This document shows positions 1 through 8,019 of a DNA stretch of 64,000 nucleotides, in pieces. Positions within the stretch are counted from its first letter, which is position 1; every line of letters starts with the position of its first letter. The notes beneath the pieces are model-generated. The model saw only the letters and a list, made by a program, of their open reading frames with translations. It ran no database searches and had not been told where the DNA came from. The DNA lies in assembly GCA_964390565.1 (NCBI GenBank), contig CAYMII010000003.1:62001-126000 (forward strand), in the 5' to 3' direction. Source of the stretch: UBA8529 sp964390565 (GTDB taxonomy: Bacteria > Bacteroidota > Bacteroidia > Bacteroidales > Tenuifilaceae). A program made the translations under genes and the position numbers.

Positions 1-302
1 AACTCTTCGAGTTCGTAACAAACGAGTGAATTATTCACCGAAATAATTACACCAACCGATGCATCAATCTTGGAAATCTCCTCAATTGCCAAAACGTACG
101 AAATTGTATCCAGCCCGCTTCCTCCATACTGAGGGCTAACAAGCATCCCCATAAAGCCTAGTTCGGCAAGGTTTTTAATATGCTGTGCAGGAAATTCGCA
201 ATGCTCATCGCGATGTAGAACATCTTTCATCAGCTCACGCTGGGCATAATCACGAGCCGATTGTTGAATCATCAATTGCTCTTCAGTGAATTCAAAGTTC
301 AT
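1..302 (-). CDS. Acyl-CoA dehydrogenase, N-terminal part (cut by window edge)
   Basis: The first 100 codons read as the N-terminal helical domain of an acyl-CoA dehydrogenase, a flavoprotein that oxidises the alpha-beta bond of acyl-CoA thioesters and passes electrons to electron-transfer flavoprotein. The start MNFEFTEEQLMIQQSARDYA is the usual opening of the family, followed by LGFMGMLVSPQYGGSGLD, the conserved G-rich turn before the substrate cleft. The FAD-binding and catalytic C-terminal parts lie outside the window, so the acyl chain preference cannot be judged. The start ATG is placed at the first Met before the EFTEEQ motif; there is no clear Shine-Dalgarno sequence, which is normal for this phylum. 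It is transcribed away from the rest of the window. Confidence 0.9.
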   Translation of the reverse strand, partial: MNFEFTEEQLMIQQSARDYAQRELMKDVLHRDEHCEFPAQHIKNLAELGFMGMLVSPQYGGSGLDTISYVLAIEEISKIDASVGVIISVNNSLVCYELEE

Positions 303-763
303 AACGTTTTGTTTGTTAGGGTTTGAAAAATCTAGCAAAGGCAATAAATTGGAATAGAGGATAAACAACCCCTTTAAACAAATGTTTAAATAAATGAGCG
401 ATAAGTTATACTGATTGTTGTCAATCGATTATCTGGAATAGATCAACAATTGAAAAAAGGAGGTCAAAATAGGTTCTCGCAAAGCGCACAAAGAAAATCG
501 CAAAGTTTGCGAAACCATGATCTATATTATTTTACGTTGTGTTTGCAAGCACTAAACTTTTTTCGCAGAGGAATTTCACGTTTAAAGCCCCATAACAAAT
601 CCTTACCAAAAATTATGTAAGCCAATTTTGGATGAAAATATTTTTCATCCGTATGCCAATTGATTTAAAAAAAAAGTAATTTCGGGAGAATTGATGTCTT
701 TAAGGTAACAAATTTGCACCTATTCCTATTAAATAACCTGAATTATTTAACCATATACTTACT
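303..763. other. Intergenic region with a GCAAAG-type interspersed repeat
   Basis: No credible coding frame is visible. The stretch around 474-560 is rich in GCAAAG/CTTTGCG-type words and closely resembles the stretch at 3564-3690. The 3' part is very A+T-rich and probably holds the promoter of the following lipoprotein gene, but I cannot find a TTTG / TAnnTTTG pair with normal spacing. Confidence 0.6.
474..560. repeat. Interspersed GCAAAG/CTTTGCG repeat, copy 1
   Basis: The core CGCAAAGCGCACAAAGAAAA is followed by CGCAAAGTTTGCGAA. The same succession of words, with a few substitutions, recurs at 3564-3690. It resembles the short interspersed repeats common in intergenic DNA of environmental Bacteroidota. 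Its function is unknown, and it lies outside any open frame. Confidence 0.6.
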
Positions 764-1525
764 ATGAGTTTCAAAACACTTATCTTCTCCTTTTTAGCCT
801 TTGTGCTCCCCTTGAGCCTAATAACCTGCTGCAAGGATGGCGTCGATGACCCCACCAACCCCACCAATGGGCTTACCACTGCCGTTTTTAACCCCAACCT
901 AAAGTACGGCACCCTTGCCGATGTAGACGGAAACCGTTACAGAACAATAAAAATTGGCACCCAAACGTGGATGGCCGAGAACCTGCGAACCACCAAGTAC
1001 CGCAATGGCGACCCCATACCCAACGTAACCGATACCACCCAGTGGGTTGATTTAACCACTGGTGCCTACTGCTACTACAACAATACCAAAAAGTTGGATA
1101 GCATTGCCACATTTGGCGGGCTGTACAACTGGTTTGCCGTATCTGATCCACGGGGGCTTGCCCCAAAAGGGTGGCACGTACCCACCGATGAAGACTGGAA
1201 AACCTTGGTAACCTTTCTGGGAGATGGTGATTTAACTCTGGGCAATAGCATTGCTGGAGATAAGATGAAGGAAACTGGCAATACTCATTGGTACTCCTAC
1301 CCTGCCTCTAACAGTAGCGGTTTTACTGCGCTACCGGGGGGCTGGCGAAATTACATAAGCGGTAATTTTAAATATATTCGTGAGAATGGTAACTGGTGGT
1401 CATCCACTGGAGAATACTATGCATACTTTTTTTCTCTAGATTTTTCTGGTTCAAATGTCTTCTGGGGTATTAACTATCCATGTTATGGGTACTCTATACG
1501 ATGTATTAAGGATCAATCAAATTAA
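764..1525 (+). CDS. FISUMP-domain lipoprotein
   Basis: Predicted exported lipoprotein of 253 residues. A hydrophobic N-terminus (residues 5-20) ends in a lipobox-like LSLITCC, with Cys22 or Cys23 as the lipidation site. The rest is one FISUMP domain (Fibrobacter succinogenes major paralogous domain): DVDGNRYRTIKIGTQTWMAE near residues 53-72, then ENLRTTKYRNGD, a GLYNWFAV segment, APKGWHVPTDEDW, and the C-terminal W-W-S-S-T and IRCIKD motifs. These are the landmarks of the family. The domain is surface-associated in known members, with no established biochemical role. A second, divergent copy lies at 13101-13898 on the other strand. The downstream gene encodes another exported protein, 82 bp away, so they may be co-transcribed. 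Confidence 0.85.
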   Translation: MSFKTLIFSFLAFVLPLSLITCCKDGVDDPTNPTNGLTTAVFNPNLKYGTLADVDGNRYRTIKIGTQTWMAENLRTTKYRNGDPIPNVTDTTQWVDLTTGAYCYYNNTKKLDSIATFGGLYNWFAVSDPRGLAPKGWHVPTDEDWKTLVTFLGDGDLTLGNSIAGDKMKETGNTHWYSYPASNSSGFTALPGGWRNYISGNFKYIRENGNWWSSTGEYYAYFFSLDFSGSNVFWGINYPCYGYSIRCIKDQSN

Positions 1526-1607
1526 CCTTTTAATAAATGAGTTCGTAGTCTATATGTGTAGATTGATTCTATAAATACTAATTCAACAACTTAAATATTT
1601 AACTAAT

Positions 1608-3494
1608 ATGAAACAATTATTCAACTCCTTTGGTATAATTCTATTCCTACTGGCAATTGGAGGCAACGTCATTGCCCAGAATGATTTTATTGGATCTAGT
1701 CCAACAACAAAACAATATAATGATTTATGCTATCCCATTCAAGCAGGGAAGAGCATTAAGGTTCCAATAACGGTGACCTGCAACATCACCAAAAAGTACC
1801 AACCCTACAAGGTTTCCATCGATATGAACTCGTTCAATGGTTACTATGGCTGGGTTACAATCAATAACAATAGCCAGAACGTGGACTCAAGTAAAACCAT
1901 AACGTTTAACCTAACCATCACGCCTCCTAAAACTCCTAATTTCACTGTTGATGGGCAGTACCCTTTTAAGTTGTATTTTATTGTTTACAACAAGGATAAT
2001 ACTCAAATCAACTCTACGTTTACACTGCCAGAATTTAAGGTTATTGTGGATAATACTCCTCCATCCAAACCTAATATATCAGTTCAAACAAAAAAGAGTA
2101 ACTACCTATCCATACAAGGATGCAGTAGCGTTGATCCGGGCGCCTTATCATATTCATACAGTTTGGTCAATGATACAGCAGGAATTATGGGTATAGAGGA
2201 TTTATTTTTTATGATAACAAACACTACAACCAACAAAACTGTGAGCAAGAAAGATAGCGTGGAGAATACCCAAGATTGGTATGCATTTAGGGACCTAACA
2301 CCAAATACAACATACAAGACATCCATTGCGACAACTGATTTGGCTGGGAATAAGAATACATCCAATGTGCTCACAGTAACCACGCCCCCTGCTCCACCAG
2401 ACATCTGCACAATAATTGAAAGAACTTATTGTAGCGTAACTTTACAGTGGCCGAGCTCGCAAGGTGCAACAGGTTATTACGTTTACAACGAGTCTAACCA
2501 ATTAATTTCGGCATCGTTAATCACAACCAATTCGTATAAATTAGAAGGACTAACCGCAGGAACAACTTATAAATTTTATATCAAAGCCTATAGCGATGCT
2601 GGTGGTATTTCTGAAGTTGGTCCACTTTTCAGCACTTCAACCCTTGCAATACCTACGCCAGTATTCTCTTCGGCATTGAGAATGTGTGCCAATAGAGATG
2701 CGAACATTCAGGTCGATCCTATCGCATTTGCCAACTCATATACATGGACTATTTCAGAACATTTATCGCCAACCGGAGTAAAAACAACCACCAACCCATC
2801 AATTCAAATTAATGCAGATGAGACGCAAGGCATTAGATCCATCTCGGTGTATGCTAACTTGACCTGTGGGCTTACATCTAATACAAAACTGGCTACCATT
2901 CAAGTGGGTGGCCCTCCTGTTTTAGACTTCAACCCACCACTAGCCTATTTCGATGGAAGCGCTTACAATAGCGTTTGCAATAGCCAGAACTATATCACAA
3001 ATCTACAAACATCAGGAACCGTAACATGGTCAAGAATTTCAGCCAATCCAACAAACACATCATGGTACCAATCTGGTAATGATGTAAACTTTTACTTCTA
3101 CTATGTAAATCAAACTGCTGTATTCAGAGTTAACGTCTATAATAGCTGTGGCTCAGCAAGCGGTGATTTTGGTTTTAAATCAATCAACTGCGGAGGAGGA
3201 GGAGGAGGAGGAGGAGGAGGTTGTAATGCGGTTTATTCGCTTTCACCAAATCCTTCGAAAGATAAAGTAAAAATTGTCCCTCAAATACCCGCACCTTGTC
3301 CACAAGTAGCAACATCAAGTAAAAGTGGATATGTTTCGGTTTATGACCAGCAGGGAACATTAAAAAAGAAGATTAAATACAATTTTAATTCCGAAGCAGA
3401 AATTGATGTTACAGATTTAAAGAATGGTTTTTATATAGTTGAAATTAACGACGGTAATACAACCAACAAACAAACCATTATGGTAAAGCATTGA
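1608..3494 (+). CDS. Secreted fibronectin-III-type protein with T9SS sorting domain
   Basis: Large exported protein of 628 residues. A Sec signal peptide (residues 1-24) is followed by a beta-rich N-terminal region, a fibronectin-type-III-like module starting near TPPSKPNIS (about residue 150), and a clearer one from about 261 to 340 containing GLTAGTTYKFYIKAYSDAGG. An Ig/PKD-like stretch follows. Ten glycines (residues 529-538) separate this from a C-terminal domain of about 90 residues starting YSLSPNPSKD and ending GFYIVEINDGNTTNKQTIMV. That is the pattern of a type A type IX secretion sorting domain, so the protein is probably carried across the outer membrane by the T9SS and anchored at the surface. 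PorQ in this window fits. No catalytic motif is seen; an adhesive or structural role is inference. Confidence 0.85.
   Translation: MKQLFNSFGIILFLLAIGGNVIAQNDFIGSSPTTKQYNDLCYPIQAGKSIKVPITVTCNITKKYQPYKVSIDMNSFNGYYGWVTINNNSQNVDSSKTITFNLTITPPKTPNFTVDGQYPFKLYFIVYNKDNTQINSTFTLPEFKVIVDNTPPSKPNISVQTKKSNYLSIQGCSSVDPGALSYSYSLVNDTAGIMGIEDLFFMITNTTTNKTVSKKDSVENTQDWYAFRDLTPNTTYKTSIATTDLAGNKNTSNVLTVTTPPAPPDICTIIERTYCSVTLQWPSSQGATGYYVYNESNQLISASLITTNSYKLEGLTAGTTYKFYIKAYSDAGGISEVGPLFSTSTLAIPTPVFSSALRMCANRDANIQVDPIAFANSYTWTISEHLSPTGVKTTTNPSIQINADETQGIRSISVYANLTCGLTSNTKLATIQVGGPPVLDFNPPLAYFDGSAYNSVCNSQNYITNLQTSGTVTWSRISANPTNTSWYQSGNDVNFYFYYVNQTAVFRVNVYNSCGSASGDFGFKSINCGGGGGGGGGGCNAVYSLSPNPSKDKVKIVPQIPAPCPQVATSSKSGYVSVYDQQGTLKKKIKYNFNSEAEIDVTDLKNGFYIVEINDGNTTNKQTIMVKH
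3192..3221 (+). repeat. GGA trinucleotide microsatellite (polyglycine linker)
   Basis: Nine GGA codons and one GGT run without interruption, encoding ten glycines between the body of the protein and its sorting domain. Because the unit is three bases, slippage would alter linker length without shifting the frame. Confidence 0.9.
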
Positions 3495-3510
3495 AAATAT
3501 TAATATTAAA

Positions 3511-3546
3511 AAAAGAAACCTCACTTTTTAGTGGGGTTTCTTTTTT
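3511..3546 (+). terminator. Rho-independent terminator after the T9SS-exported protein gene
   Basis: The arms AGAAACCTCAC and GTGGGGTTTCT pair over 11 bp, with one G-U pair and a TTTTTA loop, and are followed by a run of seven T residues. It lies 17 bp after the stop codon. Confidence 0.9.
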
Positions 3547-3563
3547 ATGCAAATTCAAAACAT

Positions 3564-3690
3564 TTTCTTGCAAAGCACAAAAAGAAAATCGCAAAGTTCG
3601 CGAAGATCTAATTTATGATACCAAGCGTACTTTGCGAAAAAATAAGTCCCCGCATTAAGGCTTTGCGTCCTTTGCGTGAAACAAGTCTTT
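3564..3690. repeat. Interspersed GCAAAG/CTTTGCG repeat, copy 2
   Basis: The words GCAAAGCACAAAAAGAAAAT and CGCAAAGTTCGCGAA match copy 1 at 474-560 in order and orientation. The stretch ends with CTTTGCGTCCTTTGCGTG, so the whole can fold back on itself. It lies between two genes that point toward each other. Confidence 0.6.
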
Positions 3691-5036
3691 TACATCAATC
3701 TTCCTACAGTATTGTATATTAGATTATCGCGATCGATTAGATCTTTCTTTAGGTCTTTCTTCGTAATAATTACTTTAATCCACTTGATATCAGCAACTGC
3801 ATTGTAGAAACATTTTCGCCATTGGTAAGCAAAAATTGCACTTATTATCAAGCTAGCTAAATAGCAAAGGGTATAAATTCCATTTCCTGAAATTGCCCAG
3901 AACAACAAAGTTTGAATTAGATATGCAATGGGGAATAGCAACATTCCAACAACAAATCGAATGGAACTAATAAACTGATCATCCTTTATCTTCTTGCTTA
4001 TCTTATAAGCAGCAGCAACAGGTATAAAATTATTTACATATCCATAAATGAATAGCGGAAGAGTTGCTAAAAGGACTGGAATTTTTACAATTAAAGCCCA
4101 CAGCTTAAATGCTGATTTTTGAACCGATTTGTAGGTCAATCCTGCTTCCTTAACTTTTGCTGAATATTCTTTAACTTGATTCATCAATAGGTTGAACCCT
4201 GATTGATCTTTTACCTTGTAGCCATCAACAGCAGCAATCATCTTTTTATCAACCTCAAACTGGGAGTTTTGGCTGCACGATAAGCGGTTCCTTTTGATAT
4301 AAGCTGGAGTAAAAATCTCGCGAAGCGATTCATATTCATTGTATGTTGTCTCATCATCAATCTGAATCATCTCCTTTTTCATGCTTACCTCTAGCTCCTC
4401 GATAAGAGCATTGTAGGCCTGAGCAGGGTTTTTGCGATATAGATCAAGATATTTACTTACATCAATGGGCTCGCCTAAACGAATCAGCAATTTGCTACGC
4501 AAATTTCTGTAGTTGCTATAGTTTAGCCCAACAGGGATAATTTGAATCTTCAACTCGTTATTGCAAGCATCCTCAGCCTGAAAAGAGATTCTGGCGATTC
4601 CTTTCTTTAATGTTCTAAGCCTTCGTTGACCAAAATGGTTGCCCTCGGGCAGAATTCCTATTCCATTGCGATTCTTAAGAACATCAAGCGTTTTGCGAAA
4701 GATATCGTCATTAAGCGCAAGGTTTTGATATCCATCGCGAATGCGATAAACAGGAAGAATCTTAAAGAAGGTCAGAATCTTTCGAAGAGTCTTCCCTTTA
4801 AAAACATCAGCTCTAGCCAAAAAAACGGGTTGCCACCTTTTAATCGATAGAACTGCCAACGCATCGATAAGCGAATTTTGATGGTTTGGCGCAAATATTA
4901 AACTTTTACCTGATGGAATATTTTTCATTCCAAAGACTTTTGTTCTAAAATAAATTCTTAAACAAAAATCAGTATAAGACTTGAGCAGATGGTAGCCCAA
5001 CGACCACTGTTCAATTTTTTCTCTATCGGTTGGCAT
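3690..5036 (-). CDS. PlsC-family 1-acylglycerol-3-phosphate acyltransferase-like protein
   Basis: Membrane-bound glycerolipid acyltransferase of 448 residues. The catalytic block I is FAPNHQNSLIDAL, with His52 and Asp58 separated by five residues instead of the classic four, a spacing I recall from other Bacteroidota members. Block III is GILPEGNHF (Glu131-Gly-Asn), where classic enzymes have EGT. The conserved fold spans about residues 35-230. Residues 320-420 contain three or four hydrophobic segments, so the protein is longer than the 240-residue PlsC proteins. The likely role is transfer of an acyl group to a lysophospholipid or related acceptor. The exact acceptor is not readable. It stands alone, divergent from the next gene. 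Confidence 0.8.
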   Translation of the reverse strand: MPTDREKIEQWSLGYHLLKSYTDFCLRIYFRTKVFGMKNIPSGKSLIFAPNHQNSLIDALAVLSIKRWQPVFLARADVFKGKTLRKILTFFKILPVYRIRDGYQNLALNDDIFRKTLDVLKNRNGIGILPEGNHFGQRRLRTLKKGIARISFQAEDACNNELKIQIIPVGLNYSNYRNLRSKLLIRLGEPIDVSKYLDLYRKNPAQAYNALIEELEVSMKKEMIQIDDETTYNEYESLREIFTPAYIKRNRLSCSQNSQFEVDKKMIAAVDGYKVKDQSGFNLLMNQVKEYSAKVKEAGLTYKSVQKSAFKLWALIVKIPVLLATLPLFIYGYVNNFIPVAAAYKISKKIKDDQFISSIRFVVGMLLFPIAYLIQTLLFWAISGNGIYTLCYLASLIISAIFAYQWRKCFYNAVADIKWIKVIITKKDLKKDLIDRDNLIYNTVGRLM

Positions 5037-5101
5037 AGTTCTATTAATTCTTTCAATTCAATGATGGTAAAAATGGATATTTCTTTTCAATTTGCCAAAC
5101 C

Positions 5102-5118
5102 ATCGTATATTGTACGAT
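5102..5118. promoter_or_regulatory. Inverted repeat between divergent genes
   Basis: The perfect 6-bp arms ATCGTA and TACGAT are separated by five bases in the 110-bp gap between the acyltransferase and the tocopherol-cyclase-like gene. It could be an operator, but a short palindrome of this size can also arise by chance. Confidence 0.3.
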
Positions 5119-5146
5119 AATGCAAACTCTCAAATAATCATCCTTC

Positions 5147-6106
5147 ATGAAAGTATTTAAAACAGAAGTTTTCCAAGGGCATCTCAGCAAGAAAAATTAC
5201 TTTGAAGGATGGTACTTTAAGAACGTTTCGGATGATAATGGCAATGTTTACGCATTTATCCCGGGCATTTCTTTGGCAAATGGCTATTCACATGCCTTTA
5301 TCCAGATTATTAATGGGATTACTGGCGATACTCATTACATTACATATGATGTAAAAGATTTTAAATGGGAAAAAGATTCGGTTTGGGTTCAAATTGGCGC
5401 CTCAACTTTTACTGACAAGTACATTGATATTAATATTGATGATAAAGAGATAAAAGTAAAAGGCAGAATCGATTTCTCAAATATCACTAAATATCCCAAA
5501 ACGCTCATATCACCAAGCATTATGGGATGGTATTCATACATTCCATTCATGGAGTGTAACCATGGTATTGTATCGGTAAATCATTCACTAAATGGGAAAT
5601 TAACCATTAACGATAATATCATCAATTTTGATAATGGTAAAGGTTATATCGAAAAAGATTGGGGTACATCATTCCCCGAAGCATGGATTTGGCTTCACTC
5701 CAACTCCTTCAAAAATCACGATACTTCACTATTTGTTTCAGTTGCAAAAATCCCTTGGCTAAGGCAATATTTCATCGGATTCATTTGCTTCCTCCACCTG
5801 AATGGTCGCTTCTACAAATTTAGCACATACAATAGATCAAAAATTAAAGCCATCAGCCACATTGGGAATGAGCTAAACATACTCCTCGAAAACAGTAACT
5901 ACTCTTTAAAGGTGGTTGCAACCTCAAGAAGCACAGGTGTGCTTAAAGCGCCCTTGCTTGGCGATATGTCGAGGCATATCAAGGAAAGCATCGATTCAGA
6001 TGTTCACATCCAGTTATTCGATAAATCAAAAAAGATGATATTTGAGGATAGAGGAGAAAGAGCTGGCTTAGAGATTATTGAAAAGATATTCGATTATTTG
6101 CAGTAA
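5147..6106 (+). CDS. Tocopherol cyclase-like protein
   Basis: Protein of 319 residues with the hallmarks of the tocopherol-cyclase-like family: FEGWYFKNVS at residues 19-28, a Ser/His-rich early strand region, and YIEKDWGTSFPEAWIWLHSN from residue 167, the most conserved block of the family. In plants and cyanobacteria the true enzyme closes the chromanol ring of vitamin E. Bacteria such as this are not known to make tocopherol, and no other pathway genes are nearby, so the substrate is unknown. The all-beta lipocalin-like fold suggests binding of a hydrophobic molecule. There is no signal peptide. It is followed by 118 bp and the cytochrome bd operon, which may be separately transcribed. Confidence 0.75.
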   Translation: MKVFKTEVFQGHLSKKNYFEGWYFKNVSDDNGNVYAFIPGISLANGYSHAFIQIINGITGDTHYITYDVKDFKWEKDSVWVQIGASTFTDKYIDINIDDKEIKVKGRIDFSNITKYPKTLISPSIMGWYSYIPFMECNHGIVSVNHSLNGKLTINDNIINFDNGKGYIEKDWGTSFPEAWIWLHSNSFKNHDTSLFVSVAKIPWLRQYFIGFICFLHLNGRFYKFSTYNRSKIKAISHIGNELNILLENSNYSLKVVATSRSTGVLKAPLLGDMSRHIKESIDSDVHIQLFDKSKKMIFEDRGERAGLEIIEKIFDYLQ

Positions 6107-6224
6107 TTTTTTCACACAAGCTAATCTTTTTTGAGAGTTCTGCGTTATTAGGTTAACAAAGTATTTTAAGATGAAATATTCTCAAATACTATAAAAATCT
6201 TAATTTTGATGGAAGATAAACGAC

Positions 6225-6443
6225 ATGAAGAACAATATTTTCCATAAGATATTCCACCTTTACTACGATGGTTTCAAGAGCATGACCATCGGTAAAACGC
6301 TTTGGGCTATTATCATCATCAAGCTATTCATCATGTTTTTTATACTAAAGATTTTCTTTTTCCCAAACATTCTAAAAAAGAATTTCAAGACTGATGAGGA
6401 GCGAAGCAATCATGTAATTGAACAATTAACCAATAAAAAATAA
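6225..6443 (+). CDS. DUF4492 small membrane protein, first gene of cytochrome bd operon
   Basis: Protein of 72 residues with one membrane span (about residues 21-47, AIIIIKLFIMFFILKIFFFP) and charged ends. The motif YYDGFKSMTIGKTLW followed by a Lys-rich C-terminus matches my recollection of DUF4492, a small family found immediately upstream of cydA in Bacteroidota. It ends 8 bp before cydA, which implies co-transcription. A role in assembly or stability of the bd oxidase is inferred from position only. A candidate -7 element TAATTTTG lies at 6201-6208, but without a convincing upstream TTTG. Confidence 0.8.
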   Translation: MKNNIFHKIFHLYYDGFKSMTIGKTLWAIIIIKLFIMFFILKIFFFPNILKKNFKTDEERSNHVIEQLTNKK

Positions 6444-6451
6444 CCCTTTCT

Positions 6452-8017
6452 ATGACTGATAGTTTGGATCTTTCAGTGGTCGACTGGTCGAAAGCGCAAT
6501 TTGCGCTCACAGCAATGTACCATTGGATATTTGTACCATTAACGCTTGGTTTAGGCTTTATCATTGCCTTTATGGAAACGCTTTACGTTAAAACGGGCGA
6601 TGAGGAGTGGAAAAAAATAACCAAGTTTTGGATGACCCTTTTTGGGATAAACTTTGCCATTGGCGTTGCAACGGGCATTATTCTCGAATTTGAGTTTGGT
6701 ACCAACTGGAGTAACTACTCGTGGTTTGTTGGCGATATTTTTGGAGCACCGCTTGCCATCGAAGGAATTATGGCCTTTTTCATGGAGACCACCTTTATTG
6801 CCGTGATGTTTTTTGGCTGGAATAAGGTTAGCAAGAAGTTTCATCTTTTATCGACATGGCTTGTAGCCATTGGGGCCAACCTCTCGGCACTATGGATTTT
6901 GGTTGCCAATGCTTGGATGCAATACCCCGCGGGTATGCATTTCAACCCCGATACTGCACGCAACGAGATGGTCAACTTTTGGGAGGTACTCCTTTCACCA
7001 GTGGCCGTAAATAAATTCCTGCATACTATTTCTCAAGGATTTTTGCTTGCATCAGCATTTGTAGTTGGTATTAGCGCTTGGTATCTTCTTAAAAATAGGC
7101 ATACCCTTTTAGCAAAACGAAGCATCATTATTGCAGCTGTATTTGGATTGTTATCCTCTATTTTTGTGGGACTAACTGGCGATGGTTCGGCTTACCAAGT
7201 TGCACAAAAGCAGCCAATGAAATTGGCTGCAATGGAAGGGCTTTACAAAGGAAAAGAAGGAGTTGGTCTAGTTGTAATTGGAGTACCTACACCAGGAAAA
7301 ACCTACAACGATGATAAGGATGATTATATTTTCAAGATTGAGGTTCCCAAAATGCTATCAATATTAGGTCATCACGATAAGGATGCATTTGTTCCTGGCA
7401 TTAAGGATATAATTGAGGGAGGATATACATACAAGAATAAAAATGGCGAAGACGCCATTGCTCTTCCAGCAACCCAAAAAATTGAAAAAGGGAAAATTGC
7501 CATTCAAGCCCTAGCCGATTATAAAGCGGCATCAGATGCTGGCAACAAGGAGATGATGGAGTATCATAAGAAAATTCTAGATGAGAATTTTGAATACTTT
7601 GGGTATGGTTACATAAAAGATGTTTCCTCATTAATCCCAATGGTTCCATTAGTTTTTTATAGTTTTAGAATAATGGTTGGCATTGGATTACTATTCATCG
7701 TTTTCTTTGCTTTGGTCCTTTACCTTGTGCTAGAAAAAGATATTTCCAAAAACCGATGGCTTCTTAGAGGGTCAATTTTGATGATTCCATTAGCATACAT
7801 CGCAAGTCAAGCGGGATGGATTGTAGCAGAAGTTGGTCGTCAACCTTGGGTAATTCAGGATATTCTACCAACCGTTGCAGCTGTTTCGCGAATTGGAGTT
7901 GGCGCTGTTCAGGTAACCTTCTTCCTATTCCTTGCTATCTTCACAACGCTTCTCATTGCCGAGCTGAAGATTATGTTTAAACAGATTAAAAACGGACCAA
8001 AAGAAGGAGGACACTAG
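6452..8017 (+). CDS. cydA: Cytochrome bd ubiquinol oxidase subunit I
   Basis: Haem-bearing subunit of the cytochrome bd quinol oxidase, which reduces oxygen to water at very low oxygen levels without pumping protons. At 521 residues it matches the usual length. Visible landmarks are His24 in MYHWIFVPLTLG (haem ligand), FGAPLAIEGIMAFFMETTF in the conserved acidic helix, HTISQGF (second haem ligand region), FRIMVG (axial Met region) and the family signature GWIVAEVGRQPW near residues 450-461. A long, charged periplasmic stretch before FRIMVG is the quinol-binding Q-loop. It lies 8 bp after the DUF4492 gene and 2 bp before cydB. Confidence 0.97.
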   Translation: MTDSLDLSVVDWSKAQFALTAMYHWIFVPLTLGLGFIIAFMETLYVKTGDEEWKKITKFWMTLFGINFAIGVATGIILEFEFGTNWSNYSWFVGDIFGAPLAIEGIMAFFMETTFIAVMFFGWNKVSKKFHLLSTWLVAIGANLSALWILVANAWMQYPAGMHFNPDTARNEMVNFWEVLLSPVAVNKFLHTISQGFLLASAFVVGISAWYLLKNRHTLLAKRSIIIAAVFGLLSSIFVGLTGDGSAYQVAQKQPMKLAAMEGLYKGKEGVGLVVIGVPTPGKTYNDDKDDYIFKIEVPKMLSILGHHDKDAFVPGIKDIIEGGYTYKNKNGEDAIALPATQKIEKGKIAIQALADYKAASDAGNKEMMEYHKKILDENFEYFGYGYIKDVSSLIPMVPLVFYSFRIMVGIGLLFIVFFALVLYLVLEKDISKNRWLLRGSILMIPLAYIASQAGWIVAEVGRQPWVIQDILPTVAAVSRIGVGAVQVTFFLFLAIFTTLLIAELKIMFKQIKNGPKEGGH

Positions 8018-8019
8018 TC

